Source: Brachionus koreanus
Lineage: Eukaryota; Rotifera; Eurotatoria; Ploima; Brachionidae
Direction of reading: 5' to 3'
Assembly (NCBI GenBank): GCA_016987375.1
Contig: PJRA01000428.1
Coordinates: 283,242 to 321,994 of the forward strand
DNA: 38,753 nucleotides
Positions 8,206 through 19,311 of this stretch are shown one piece after another. Position 1 is the first letter of the stretch. Each line of letters starts with the position of its first letter. The position numbers and the translations under genes are program-made. Under the pieces are notes generated by a model, which had not been told where the DNA came from, ran no database searches, and saw only the letters and a program-made list of their open reading frames with translations.

Positions 8206-10588
8206 GAGAAACGGGCGTCTGACCGCAAAAAACCGTCTGCAATTAGTGATTAACCGTCCAACAACGTTAAGACCTATGTAAAGTATTAGAAAGGTTGATT
8301 AAAGAAATTTTATTAAATTAATTTTGTTACCAAGTGATCTTTAAAAAAACTAAAAGAGGTTTTCCTCTGAAAAGATATTGCTTAATTTATTTTCTAGAGA
8401 GACTGGATTTATTAAATAATTAATTAATAATTTCCTATTTGAATAGTATTTTTTTGGATGCTATTAATACGAACCTTGCAAAAACTTTTGATAATAAAAC
8501 ATTTGCATTTTTTATTTCGAAAATAAAGAAAATTATTTTTTTTTTAAATTTAGACAAAACTCTGCTTATTGATATTTATCGAAATTTCATGATCATTCTA
8601 AATCAAATTTTTTCCCAGATGACATGAACCCTTTAAAGGAATATTAGTCAAAAATTAACAAGCTGTGTATCGGCCAACATGTTCAAAAACAAACATGACA
8701 AATATTATTACTCGTAATTGTTTCAGATGTTTCAAATTCAATTTATTGATATTCTTTTTTTTATTTTTATCTACTGACGTATAACAGATCTCCCATAGCT
8801 TGGTATTTTAACCCTAGCTCCGCGAGCCAAACTCATTGCAGATTGCACTATAATAAAGAATATAACCAAACAGATATGATAGAATTAAAGAGGACCTTAA
8901 AATACATATGATCAAGTATCATAATTTTTGAAAATAACAGGAAAACTAAGACACTTTTTAAAGTATGTTATACTTAAAGCCAAATATATCAATAAAAAGC
9001 TAAAGAATATCACTCAATAGTCGATTTGACTTGGTGTTATATTTGAGAGCTCAAACAAGTTAAAAGCCTAAAATACTCTATTATAGCTATTTATAGCACT
9101 TCGAGGCTCGGTTTGACCATATTTATATACAATCATATAAAATAAAAACAGAAATTCTGAAAGATCGAAAAAACTGAATAATTTCAGCCTTTTTCGTTAA
9201 GAAATACAAAATTAATTAAAATTTAAAGATTTATTTTCGAAAAAAAAAAAAATTTAATGATTTTGTGTCATCAAGTCTCAATTTTTATTTGCTATTTTAT
9301 CTAAGACTTTCAAGTATGCTAATTTTTGTGTTTTAAATTTAAAATTTTTCGAATTCAATCTTATAACAATGAAGAATGAAATAATCTTAAACAAATCATT
9401 ATATGCAAAATGCTTGAGACGTTTCGACTGACTGTCCATTACTCAAAAAAAAAAATTAAAATGAATGGTAAAAAGATTATTTTAAACTTATCATTTTAAA
9501 AAATTGAATCCAAAAAATTTTGAATTCTAAATTTATTTTAAAAAATGTGAGCTAAAAAGTGGAAATTAAGCTTAAAATTTTATTTTGCTTTTAAATTTAA
9601 TAATTAAAATTTATTTAAAATCTCTTATTAGATAATTTTTGATCATGATGATTTAAATTTTATCATAGAATTGAATTTTAACTTTTATTATAAATGAATC
9701 AGCAAAAAATTAGAGTCGACTATTTTGGTCGATCAAATTTTGACCTAAATTTAATTATCTAAACAAATTTTGAAATTTTTTAAATTTTGAGATCAAAATT
9801 TTAATATAGAATTGAAATAGAATTTTAAGACTTCAATTTTTGAACAAAATAAAATTGATTCTTTCATTAATCTTTGATAAAGATTTTAATTGATTCTTAT
9901 CCTAAACCATATATAATAGATCGTATTTTTTTTTTCAAAAATTTGAATATTTAAATTTTAGAATATACACAACCAAATTAAATTTTTTACATTAAGAATT
10001 TTTTTAAAGCCTTGATAAAACGAAAAAATGTATATTCGGATTGTTTTTAATCTTGAATTCAAAATAAAAATGATTGTAAGATTTTTATAAGTGTTCTTCT
10101 TTAAGCGAGTAAAGGATTTTACATATCGAGTCGAATAATGACATCTGAATGTTTAGAGATTATCTTAATCATTTTTTTTGTTAATAGCAAAATTATCTTT
10201 TTTTAGTTGGTAAGCCAGCTTATTTATTTTTTTTGGGAGACCAAATTAAGAACCAAATATTAGTTAACCAAAATTTGTTCGACCATAAATTGGCTAACTA
10301 CAAAAAATCCAATTAAGTAATTTAGTAACTTTTTAAATCAAATAAATTTAATACTAACCCTTAAACTAATTAATCATATTTTGCTACATTGGATAAGTTT
10401 CTTAGTTAACTTCAATCACAAGTCAAAAAATATCCAAAAAAAAAATAATATTTTGCATTGTGAAATGTTGAAATGTTGACCGTCAGTTCTGTTTATTAGA
10501 ATAAAATAATAAAAATAATTATTAAAAATGTTTATTATCAAAAAAAATATTTTTCTATATGTATTTTTATATGAAAAGTGTGCTAAAT
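8206..10588. other. AT-rich intergenic DNA
   Basis: An unusually CCG/ACCG-rich patch at 8206-8285 probably belongs to the foldback neighbourhood. The rest holds only short AT-rich frames. A 62-codon plus-strand frame at 8439-8627 has no recognisable motif and the composition of chance ORFs here. I see no gene. Confidence 0.4.
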
Positions 10589-12313
10589 TTATATTTGAAT
10601 TTTTTCTATGACGTTCATAGCAGTATTTATTTCATTTAAATAAATCTCTTTTTCCAAATTATCAAAACAATTTCGCTCAACAAAATTTCGAATACTTTGA
10701 ATATTCCTAACTAGCTCTAGTTTACTAAATCCTGTATTATTATTATTGTTTAAATCATCACCGATTATTTTGGGTTGCAAAAACAATGTAGGTAAGTTAA
10801 GCTTTAACAAATGATTAATTAGCTTTAAATAAACCTGAATAGAAATAAATTTTTCGCTCAAATCTTGGTCCATTTGATAAAATAGATCAAAAACATGGTT
10901 GCCAAACAAAATTTGATTTTGACTTGAAAACTTGGCACCATAGCTTATCAGCAAAAACAACAGTTTTGCTTCTCGATCTATTTTTTCATTATTGATTAGA
11001 TCTTTTGCTTGTAGATAAAATGCATTTTTGGGGTCATAAAAAATGCTTTTTGCTTCATTTGAATTTGAATACATCAACCAATTCCATGCCAAATCGAGAC
11101 ATGTTCTCCCTTTGAAATCCATTGAGTTTAAATCTAATTGATTGCTTGCGTATTTTTGTAGCAAAGTTCTAACAATTTCGTACTGTCCATAAAAACAAGC
11201 AACATGCAGAAGGTTTTGGCCTTCGTTGTTTTGGCTCTTGATGTCTATTAAAAAATTATTGTAAACAAATTTGCTAATTGTTTTAAATTTGTTTTCATTT
11301 GAGTACAAAAACTTGGGCTCTAATGAAATTCTCTCTTTAGTCTTGATTTTTTTATTAAAAATGTCCTTTACAATTTCAATTTTTCTGTTCAAGTTAATTG
11401 GATCACTGGGCAAATTGATTTTTTCAGTCAAGCTTGCATCTTTGTTTTTTACTCCAGCAAGACTTTGAAATGTTAGAAGGTAATCGACAACATGTGTTTT
11501 TCCATTCATGGCAGCAAGTTGAATACCTGTATTGCTTGTTTTTGTATCTTTTACATTCGGATTCATGTATTTCTTCTCAATCAAATACTTGACTATTTCT
11601 AGATGTCCCTGATTGCAAGCACAATGTAGTGGACACCAACCTTCTTGGTCACTTAGGTACAAATTATCTGTTTTTGAGACAAGAAATTCAACTAAGCCTA
11701 ATGAAGCTCCTAGAAGACAAGCTAAATGGAGAGCTGGATCCCCTGATTTTGTAGTCCTGTCAAGATTGGTTCCTTTTAAAAGCAAAAGTTTGATCGAATT
11801 GATGCATTCTGCTTTAATTGCATAGTACATTGGAAGACATTCGTTCTCGTCGGGTGTTATCAAAAAATGGTTTAAATCGACATGGCCCATTTGGGATATT
11901 AAAGTGCTCAATTTGTTCACATCCGAATAAATACGAGTTATAAGATATTTTTCCAAATTGTTCGAATAGGACAATTTTGTCAAATCAGTATGTTGATTTG
12001 GTATCAATGAGTCGTAATCAATTTCAATGAGAGGCACAGGCGTTTCTGCATTTTCAAATATTATCGATTGGGTTTCATCATTTCTAAATGAAAGAGAAGT
12101 CTGTGTAAAGGAGTTTATGCTAGTAAGGCTAGAATTGTGCAATTTTCTTTTGTTTTTTTTGTTGAATGTTTTTGTCTTAAAAATGCTTGAATAAGAATCA
12201 GTGTGTCGACGCTCATTTTTGCTAATTTCGTTTAGTTGAGAATTTTCCTGGTCTAGTTGATTGATCAAACTCGCGTCATCTTTGTTCTGCTGCTCTCTCG
12301 TATCTTGATTCAT
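10589..12313 (-). CDS. Ankyrin-repeat protein (574 aa)
   Basis: A single long ORF. The first ~110 residues are polar and Ser/Asn/Gln-rich, with a basic cluster (TKTFNKKNKRKLHN, about 47-60) that could be a nuclear localisation signal. Ankyrin repeats follow at about 155-186, 189-219 (DPALHLACLLGA), 222-253 (GWCPLHCACNQGHLEIVKYL) and 258-287 (GIQLAAMNGKTHVVDYLL). After a basic insert of about 75 residues come two more at about 363-395 (GQNLLHVACFYGQYEIVRTL) and 398-415. The remaining ~150 residues are helical-looking and Asn/Leu-rich with no named domain. Ankyrin stacks bind proteins; the partner is unknown. The split array suggests two sub-stacks, but I cannot assign a subfamily. TTATTCTGAATAG sits directly before the ATG and could be a 3' splice site of a 5'-UTR intron; the same TAG is also an in-frame stop, which supports the start chosen. 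Confidence 0.85.
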   Translation of the reverse strand: MNQDTREQQNKDDASLINQLDQENSQLNEISKNERRHTDSYSSIFKTKTFNKKNKRKLHNSSLTSINSFTQTSLSFRNDETQSIIFENAETPVPLIEIDYDSLIPNQHTDLTKLSYSNNLEKYLITRIYSDVNKLSTLISQMGHVDLNHFLITPDENECLPMYYAIKAECINSIKLLLLKGTNLDRTTKSGDPALHLACLLGASLGLVEFLVSKTDNLYLSDQEGWCPLHCACNQGHLEIVKYLIEKKYMNPNVKDTKTSNTGIQLAAMNGKTHVVDYLLTFQSLAGVKNKDASLTEKINLPSDPINLNRKIEIVKDIFNKKIKTKERISLEPKFLYSNENKFKTISKFVYNNFLIDIKSQNNEGQNLLHVACFYGQYEIVRTLLQKYASNQLDLNSMDFKGRTCLDLAWNWLMYSNSNEAKSIFYDPKNAFYLQAKDLINNEKIDREAKLLFLLISYGAKFSSQNQILFGNHVFDLFYQMDQDLSEKFISIQVYLKLINHLLKLNLPTLFLQPKIIGDDLNNNNNTGFSKLELVRNIQSIRNFVERNCFDNLEKEIYLNEINTAMNVIEKIQI

Positions 12314-14210
12314 CTATTCAGAATAAGAAGCATTAATTTTTTTTAAAGTATTAGTTTATTTATAATTTTAAAAAATTCCAGTAAATTAATTAAAACATGC
12401 AATGCTAAATTATTTAAAACCTAAAGTGCAAGCAATATTTGAAAACTTTCTAATTAAAGCTTCTAATTAAACAACCTCAAAATTTAAAAATACAAAATAC
12501 AAAAATTTTGAAATTTATTTATCTAATTAAACGCCAATTCCAATTTTAATGAGTCACAACGTGTCTTGTTTTAAAAATTTAGCTGAAATTATTTAAAACT
12601 AAAAAAAAATATTCAGAAATTAAAATATTCAAGATTATAGCAATTAACTCTAAATGAGTAATTTAAAAATCTCAATTACGAATAGTAGGGCTTTTAAAAG
12701 CTTTTTTTAAAATTTTTTTTGTTCTGTTGTTTTGATTTTATTAAATAGCCTATAAAAAATTTCTATTCATATTACAAATAAAGCTATTATGACTATATTG
12801 AATTACTTTTAAACTAATTTTAATGAATTTAGATTTAAAAAAAAATTGAAAATGTCCATAAATTTGTGTTTTAATAAAAATTTTGATTTTTTTTTAATTT
12901 AATGGTTTAAATTCCTAATTTAAAAAAAAAGTCCTAGAAAACCATTTTAAAAGAGCTCTTATAGAGTCGTTAGCATTGTTGCTATTTTTGTCAATATAGA
13001 ATAAGAATGCTTTATTCAAATAATTGAATGAACTTATAGCTGGTATTTGTAATTTTTAATTTAAAAATTCAAATTTTAATCACATTGTTTTCTAAGAAGG
13101 TAAACATTTGATTTTTTGATATGGTTACATGTAAACATTTAGCATTAGTAAAGTCAATTTTATCCTCCTCGAATTTAGCATCATATAAAACTATGATGTT
13201 AGAGTCTTAGTTAAATATAATCTAAAAAAATATTTATTGCAACAGTAAAAAAAAAGAAGCCTTTTTCTTAAAATTCATTATTTTATGCTTAAAATACATA
13301 TTTACATTAAAGATCAAATATATTGAAATTATAAAGTCTTTCTGGTTAATCAAATACGCTAAGATTTTTATAAAAAATAAAAACCAAAGCTCTTAAAAAT
13401 AGAAATTTAGTTAGAAAAGAGAACCATTCAAAAAAAACTAATGATATGCAAATTGCGATTTTTGAATTTTTTTTAATTCATTTAACAAAAGATTTTCGTA
13501 GGCTTAGATGTTTACATAAAACAGGACTCGAAAATACCTTTCTGAAACTTAATTTAAAACATCATCTAAATTTTATTTTATTGCCTTTTTTAACAAAAAA
13601 AAAATTTAGTTTTTGTTTTTTTTTCGAGTTTATGTTTATTTGTTTAATTTCTAAGTAGAACTTAATCAGAATTATTTTATTTTTTTAAATAAGCTAAATC
13701 TGTGCAAATTTTTATTTTAAAAAAAAAATTATTATGAAACAAGTAATTTTGGCCTTTAAGTAAGTCGCATAGATCGACAAATAATATATGCTTATGTCAT
13801 AAAAATTTTCTTATTTCCGATCGCTTTAAAGTCATAAAGCAAATTGCTTAGGACATATTACCTAAGGCAATATTTGCAATTACCATAGGCGTTATTTTTA
13901 AGCAATAAAAAAGGTATAATTGATTTTTATAAAAATCAAAATTACTTATCACTGCTTTAAAGTGAAGAGTTTAAATCTTTTTAAATATACGGACTAAAAA
14001 ATTATTATGACTAAAAATTTTAAGTTTTAAGTTTTTAAATTTCATTAATAATTTTCTTAAATATTCATTAAAACATCTTAAAAATTAAAATTGAAAAATA
14101 TTATTAAATTTTGCATAAAAATTATCTAAAAGCAAAATTAATATAAGACTAAATAAAGTCTTGTTTATTAATGTCTCTCATCGTCGGGAAGTTAGATTAA
14201 AATAAAATTT
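12314..14210. other. AT-rich intergenic DNA, nothing recognised
   Basis: Long homopolymer-rich A/T sequence. The 70-codon plus-strand frame at 13446-13658 is low-complexity Phe/Leu/Lys with no motif and is most likely a chance ORF. Confidence 0.4.
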
Positions 14211-14216
14211 AGTTTA

Positions 14217-14531
14217 TCAGTTAATTTTGTTTAAAATTATAAAAATGAAAAAAAAACTCGTTACATGATGCAACGTGTAAAATCTTAAAAAAAAAATATA
14301 TAAAAAATTCAATAAGCTTAGAAACATCTTACATGAAGAAACACTAGTCGAGCTAATGCAAGCTAAGTGCCTGAAAAATCTTAATACTTCAGTTGCAATC
14401 GATCTGGGAAGAATAAGATAGACAATCGAAGAATTAACACTCAAAAGACCGGCGGTGTCATTTTGACACTTTTTCAAAAATTCAAAATTGTGCAATTTTC
14501 TGCTATTTAGAACCAATATTTCAATGATTTT
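14217..14531 (-). other. Coding-like segment, possibly a small spliced gene
   Basis: The minus strand has splice-like signals (acceptor TTATTCTTCCCAG, donor CAT|GTAAGATG, acceptor TTTTTTTTTAAG) around short coding-like frames such as CQNDTAG, SIATEVLRFFRHLACIS and a hydrophobic end TSFFFIFIIL. I could not find one splice pattern that gives an unambiguous product. It may be a decayed relative of the four-exon membrane-protein gene just upstream on the same strand (14883-15333), which also ends in a hydrophobic exon. No function is proposed. Confidence 0.25.
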
Positions 14532-14882
14532 TCAAGAGTTTAGATTTATAAATTTTAAAAATTTAATGAGTAAAATCATAACTGTAACAAATTTAATTTG
14601 TCTATAAAATTATGCCATGATGAAGTTTCGTATGGCAAAAATAGATAGACTTGTGGATATTTGATATTCTAAATAAAGATTTCTACTCATTTTCTATTTC
14701 TAATGAGCAGAAACTTTCATCGGAATAGATAAATTGGCTTTGAAAAGTTTCGTAAGCTTGTTATATCGATAATGAAACTCTTCTTTTTTTTCGTTTTTTT
14801 TAATAAAAATAGGTTTAATTTTATTTAAAAAAATATTGGAAATAATTTTTATTTATTTAAATAATTATTATTAATAAAAAAT

Positions 14883-15333
14883 TCAAATGACTATTAATAA
14901 AATTATGATAAAAATAAAACTTGATAGCAAAATTATTACTAAGGAACATAAAAAATCTTTGAAAAAATAGAAATAAATTTTTGAGAAAACAGGAAAAAGA
15001 AATTAGTCAAACCTGTACTAAAAGAATCATTGTATATACATTTTGTGGTGCACAAAGAAGATTCTATAACTGGTTCTAAAAACAAAAAATAAAATATTTT
15101 ATCAATTATTGCTGAAAACTTACGGGCAACATGAATCGGTTGAACAATTACATCTAACGGAGGGTTTGGATTCATTGAAAAATTGTTAAAAGAAACGAGT
15201 CCAACAGGAGCTATAAGAAATTGAAATTGAATTACAAATTTTTTAAGCAGATAATTGATAATTATTATTAAAGATTAAAGTTAATACAAAGTTGATTCAT
15301 ATTCCAAGGCATTAATTCTTGGGACGGAGGCAT
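14883..15333 (-). CDS. Small membrane protein, four exons, 89 aa
   Basis: Rebuilt from exons 15333-15288, 15210-15124, 15075-15013 and 14956-14883, separated by introns of 77, 48 and 56 nt. All have GT-AG ends (donors GTATTA, GTAAGT, GTTTGA; acceptors TTATAG, TTTTAG, TCAAAG) and all are phase 1. The product begins MPPSQELMPWNMNQL. A Pro/Asn-rich segment follows (MNPNPPLDVIVQPIHVAQPV), then a short cysteine pair (SLCTTKCIYND), and it finishes with about 23 hydrophobic residues (FLCSLVIILLSS to IVI) right at the C-terminus. There is no N-terminal signal peptide, so a tail-anchored or type II/III single-pass topology is likely. I do not recognise the family. Three exon junctions that agree in phase and open onto a membrane segment are good evidence that the gene is real. 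Confidence 0.62.
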
Positions 15334-15701
15334 TTTTTCATGTATTTAATTTTTTCTAATTATATGCAAAATGTTATCTTTGCTTATATTTTATACAAAA
15401 CTAAAAGTGCAACTCATTAAGACCTATTTTTCATTTAAAAAAAAGATTAAAGATTTTTAAAAAATTGTCAACAAATTCTAATTAAAAAATAATTCAAGAA
15501 TAGTCAATATAAGGACAATTTTGAAAAGTCGAAACGATTTTTTTTTCAGGTCTGAAAAATTTCGAAATATGTTTGAGTGATTTTTAAATTAATTCATAAA
15601 TTTTTATGCAATAAAAATTAAAAATATTTATTTAATTCAATAAACGCCGATGCTAAATTTAGTAAAATAATAATAATAGTTAATATTCTACGGTCAAGTT
15701 T
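15334..15701. other. AT-rich intergenic DNA
   Basis: No gene is seen. It separates the small membrane-protein gene from the 3' end of the retroelement. Confidence 0.4.
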
Positions 15702-15715
15702 AGTTTAGCTAAACT
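15702..15715. repeat. Perfect 14-bp palindrome at a retroelement end
   Basis: AGTTTAGCTAAACT is its own reverse complement and abuts the conserved 3' tail of the retroelement (tail begins at about 15715). It could be part of the element's terminal structure or of the insertion target. Confidence 0.4.
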
Positions 15716-16996
15716 GACAAAGCAGGAAGACTAACGTAGTCCCGCTATAGTAGACTTTTCGTTTTTATTGTTTCTACCGACTTTGTCNNNNNNNNNNNNN
15801 NNNNNNNNNNNNNNNNNNNNNNNNNNNNNNNNNNNNNNNNNNNNNNNNNNNNNNNNNNNNNNNNNNNNNNNNNNNNNNNNNNNNNNNNNNNNNNNNNNNN
15901 NNNNNNNNNNNNNNNNNNNNNNNNNNNNNNNNNNNNNNNNNNNNNNNNNNNNNNNNNNNNNNNNNNNNNNNNNNNNNNNNNNNNNNNNNNNNNNNNNNNN
16001 NNNNNNNNNNNNNNNNNNNNNNNNNNNNNNNNNNNNNNNNNNNNNNNNNNNNNNNNNNNNNNNNNNNNNNNNNNNNNNNNNNNNNNNNNNNNNNNNNNNN
16101 NNNNNNNNNNNNNNNNNNNNNNNNNNNNNNNNNNNNNNNNNNNNNNNNNNNNNNNNNNNNNNNNNNNNNNNNNNNNNNNNNNNNNNNNNNNNNNNNNNNN
16201 NNNNNNNNNNNNNNNNNNNNNNNNNNNNNNNNNNNNNNNNNNNNNNNNNNNNNNNNNNNNNNNNNNNNNNNNNNNNNNNNNNNNNNNNNNNNNNNNNNNN
16301 NNNNNNNNNNNNNNNNNNNNNNNNNNNNNNNNNNNNNNNNNNNNNNNNNNNNNNNNNNNNNNNNNNNNNNNNNNNNNNNNNNNNNNNNNNNNNNNNNNNN
16401 NNNNNNNNNNNNNNNNNNNNNNNNNNNNNNNNNNNNNNNNNNNNNNNNNNNNNNNNNNNNNNNNNNNNNNNNNNNNNNNNNNNNNNNNNNNNNNNNNNNN
16501 NNNNNNNNNNNNNNNNNNNNNNNNNNNNNNNNNNNNNNNNNNNNNNNNNNNNNNNNNNNNNNNNNNNNNNGAATCCTCTATTCAAGGCCTCAGTAATAAT
16601 ATCTAAGCTTTCAAGCAAGTTGGTTACACAGGATTTACCACGCATAAATCTATGTTGATGGATAGAAAGTAATTTGTGTTCAGATAAATGCGTTACCATT
16701 TCATCTCTAATTAGCTTCTCAATTATTTTTATTAATATCGATAAAAGCGATATTGGACGATAGTTTTCAGGATTTGTTTTACCACCTTTCTTCTTGTATA
16801 CTGGAGTAACATTTGCTCTTTTCCAACATGCTGGTATCACACTAGACTCGAAAGATAACTTGAATAGAAAAGACAGCGGTTCACATAATACATGACTGCA
16901 CTCTCTAAGTACATATGGATGTATGCCATTAGTGCCTATTGATTTATTTCTGTCCAGCTCATCAAGTCTCTTTATTATTGCAGTTCTCTTTTTTTA
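15715..16996 (-). mobile_element. Non-LTR retrotransposon RT fragment, interrupted by an assembly gap
   Basis: Minus-strand coding 16996-16571 reads RTAIIKRLDELDRNKSIG, TNGIHPYVLRECSHVL, FLFK, VIPACWKRANVTPVYKKKG, NYRPISLLSILIKIIEKLI and QHRFMRGKSCVTNLLESL. These are reverse-transcriptase blocks 0 to 2a/3 of a CR1/Jockey-type enzyme (KSxGxNGIxP, PxxWKxAxVxPxxKKG, NYRPISLL, QHxFxxGxSCxTNL). An unsequenced gap (15788-16570) removes the catalytic palm, and after it only a C-terminal scrap and a 3' tail remain (15787-15715). Coding stops abruptly at 16996 with no endonuclease domain, so this copy is 5'-truncated. The tail carries GACAAAG and CTTTGTC at its two ends and recurs at 27112. Confidence 0.85.
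15788..16570. other. Assembly gap (783 N)
   Basis: Run of undetermined bases inside the reverse-transcriptase element. Frames spanning it are not evidence of coding. Confidence 0.99.
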
Positions 16997-18088
16997 AAAT
17001 ATAGTATCATTTAAATATAAAAAATTCAATTAATTGATTTAAAATAAAAAATTAAGATTTATTTACTTTTTCATTTAAAATTCTTTAAATTTTAAACTAT
17101 TTTGGATCCGTTGTTCACTATATACCGAAATATTTTAAATAAACTGAGATTTTTACTAAAATTAAAAGTCATACTCTAAACTTATTGTTTTTATTTAATA
17201 AATTAAAAAAAAAAATTCAATTCAACAGGATTGATGTTTTTGGGATTAGTTAATAATAAAGAAACAAGTAATTATTTTTGTAATTTTGTAATTAATCTTT
17301 CCTATCTATTTTTTGTAATAATTTTATTTATTTGATTTAATCTTATGATCAACCAAATTGACGAGATCTAATTGTTTTTCAAATAAATGCTATTATAAAA
17401 TCTGACTCTTTATAAGATGAACATAATCCAAAACCAAGATCAGCAAAAAAAAATGAAATGCACAGTGTTTAAGTAATGATAATCAGTTAAAAGTTAATCA
17501 ATATAAAAATTGTTTTTTTTTTAAATAATTATTTTTTACTTAGTCAGAAGTTTACTAGAATTGTTATCTGAAAATATTAGCTGTCAATTAAAATAGTCAT
17601 GCTCAGAACTTATTACTAAAAATTGTTTTTTAATTATTTTTTTGATTTATAGCATTTTTTCAAAGTAAAAATTCGACTCTAAGCTTAATTATGCGCAAAT
17701 TTTTTAAAAAAATTTTAGCATGAAGAATAATATATTAATTTTAATAAAAAATGTTACTGCATTAAAATTTTCAATAAAAAATATTTTTAAAAATTAAACA
17801 ATTTCGAGGATAATCATTAAATTTTGTTTTAAAACTTTTATCGACATCATTGGAAGATATCGATAATCTTGGAGGATATTTTTATTTTTTCTTCTTCATT
17901 GGTGATGCAAAATATGTAAAAATAACTCAAGTATATATGCTATAATTAAGGCTTTTTCAAATATTTATTAAATAAAGTTTTAGAAAAAATTAAAAATTTT
18001 TAGTTTTAACTAACCTAACTAATTCCTTATTAATTGTTATACGATTAATTATGATATTAAAATAATCAGAAAAGCCAGTCATAAAGTA
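16997..18088. other. AT-rich intergenic DNA, nothing recognised
   Basis: No ORF, repeat or RNA that I can support lies between the truncated retroelement and the calcium-sensor gene. Confidence 0.4.
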
Positions 18089-18658
18089 CTAGTTTACTAA
18101 TAAATAATCTCTGACATAAGGATCATTAAGAAGAGCAACAATGAATTCCCTTTTATTCAAATATCCTGTAGCATCAGTGTCATAATTTCTGAAAAGCTCA
18201 TCGATGACATATTCAAAATTATAGCTTCCTGTGCCAGTTTCTAACTGATAAACAGCTTCTAACAGTTTTTCAACTTCTGTTCGATCAACCTTTTCGTTAT
18301 CATCTGTATCATAAACATCAAATGCAAATTCTAAACTTTTTTCTGCATCATCTCCTTGAGACGCATTGATGGAAAACGCAGTTGCAATTAAAAATTCTGA
18401 AAATGATATTTTGCCATTATTGTCATTATCAAAAGCTTGGAATGCAAACTTTGCATAATTATCCGGATTTCCATATTGATAAAATTGACGGTAAATAGAA
18501 GTGAATTCTCCGGCATCAATTAATCCATCTGGATGATTTTGAAGAAATTCAGCATGCCAATCTAATATTTCTTGTCTTGTCAGTCCAGTTTTTTGAATTA
18601 AAAGCTTAATTTCTTTTTCTTTTAATTCAGTATGTTTTTTCGAATTCTTTCCACCCAT
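18089..18658 (-). CDS. Neuronal calcium sensor (visinin / neurocalcin / hippocalcin type)
   Basis: This 189-residue protein is the usual length for the family. It begins MGGKNSKK, a good N-myristoylation signal (Gly2 with Ser6), followed by LKEKEIKLLIQKTGLTRQEI, the standard NCS lead-in. EF-hand 1 is non-canonical as in all NCS proteins, although the usual Cys-Pro is His-Pro here (about 41-52). EF2 (77-88, DNDNNGKISFSE) and EF4 (160-171, DTDATGYLNKRE) have intact calcium ligands. EF3 (117-128) keeps Asp and Glu at the ends but has Glu instead of the invariant Gly at loop position 6, so binding is probably weakened. NCS proteins couple cytosolic calcium to membrane targets such as receptor kinases and cyclases through a calcium-myristoyl switch. 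No introns are present and divergence is considerable, so it may be a fast-evolving paralog or retrocopy. I do not assign a specific ortholog. Confidence 0.92.
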   Translation of the reverse strand: MGGKNSKKHTELKEKEIKLLIQKTGLTRQEILDWHAEFLQNHPDGLIDAGEFTSIYRQFYQYGNPDNYAKFAFQAFDNDNNGKISFSEFLIATAFSINASQGDDAEKSLEFAFDVYDTDDNEKVDRTEVEKLLEAVYQLETGTGSYNFEYVIDELFRNYDTDATGYLNKREFIVALLNDPYVRDYLLVN

Positions 18659-18989
18659 ATTTTTACAGAAATTTAAATTTGAGCAATATATTTATTTAAA
18701 AAAAGAAAAAAATTTTAATTAACATTATTAATCAAGCATAAAAAAAAGATCTATAGAGTTAATTTTTTTTTGAAAGGTAAAAATGATGATGACAAATAGT
18801 TTTTTTTTAAAAGAAAATTGTGTAAAATCAAAATGCCGAGAGCAATGAATATCTAAAAAATGTTATAGGGATAAATAAAGGCCGACAAAAAAATAGAACA
18901 ACAAAGCCTAGAAATTATTTGCATACTTTAAATTAAAAATTAAGTTTGGTAAAAACTTGCGCTTGATTTTCAAAGACTAGAGACTAAAT
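18659..18989. other. AT-rich intergenic DNA
   Basis: Upstream region of the calcium-sensor gene. I see no clear promoter motif. Confidence 0.4.
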
Positions 18990-19245
18990 CGAAGTTATCG
19001 AATGGAGAAAAGCACCAAATTTTTTGTTTAGAAGCATTTCAACCAGTTCAGTCACACATTAAAAAAGGACGCTTTGATAAAAAGGTGATGCTGTGTGTTT
19101 GGTGGAATTTTCAAGGGGTACTACTCTTTGAGCTGGTTCCAGACGGTTGTGCAATAAATACAGAACTTTATTCTGAACAGTTAGAATGACTTCCATACAA
19201 TACTTTAAATGATACATTAAATGCCTCAAGAAAAATATCCTTCTT
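18990..19245 (+). pseudogene. mariner transposase fragment, copy 1
   Basis: The plus-strand frame reads FQPVQSHIKKGRFDKKVMLC, VWWNFQGVLLFELVPDGCAI, NTELYSEQLE, then TGA, continuing in broken frames past NDTLNASRKIS. Mariner transposases have this stretch in the middle of the catalytic domain (a V.LCIWWD..G.I.YELLP.G.TIN...Y..QL pattern). The Asp that usually follows WW is Asn here. The second and third catalytic acidic residues are not visible. Bases 19067-19189 are identical to 25883-26005, including the in-frame stop. Dead fragment. Confidence 0.8.
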
Positions 19246-19311
19246 ATATTAACCGAAAGCTAGGTTTGTTTTTTTATTTTTTTTCAATTTATTTCAATCA
19301 AAAAAAGTATA

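Noticed and set aside
8439..8627. 62-codon plus-strand ORF
   Set aside because: No motif and the composition of random AT-rich frames; a retroelement scrap cannot be shown.
13446..13658. 70-codon plus-strand ORF
   Set aside because: Low-complexity Phe/Leu/Lys/Ile composition with no signal, motif or splice context; expected by chance in such DNA.
15768..16658. Long plus-strand ORF across the first gap
   Set aside because: It exists only because N translates as X; the real coding is the minus-strand reverse transcriptase.
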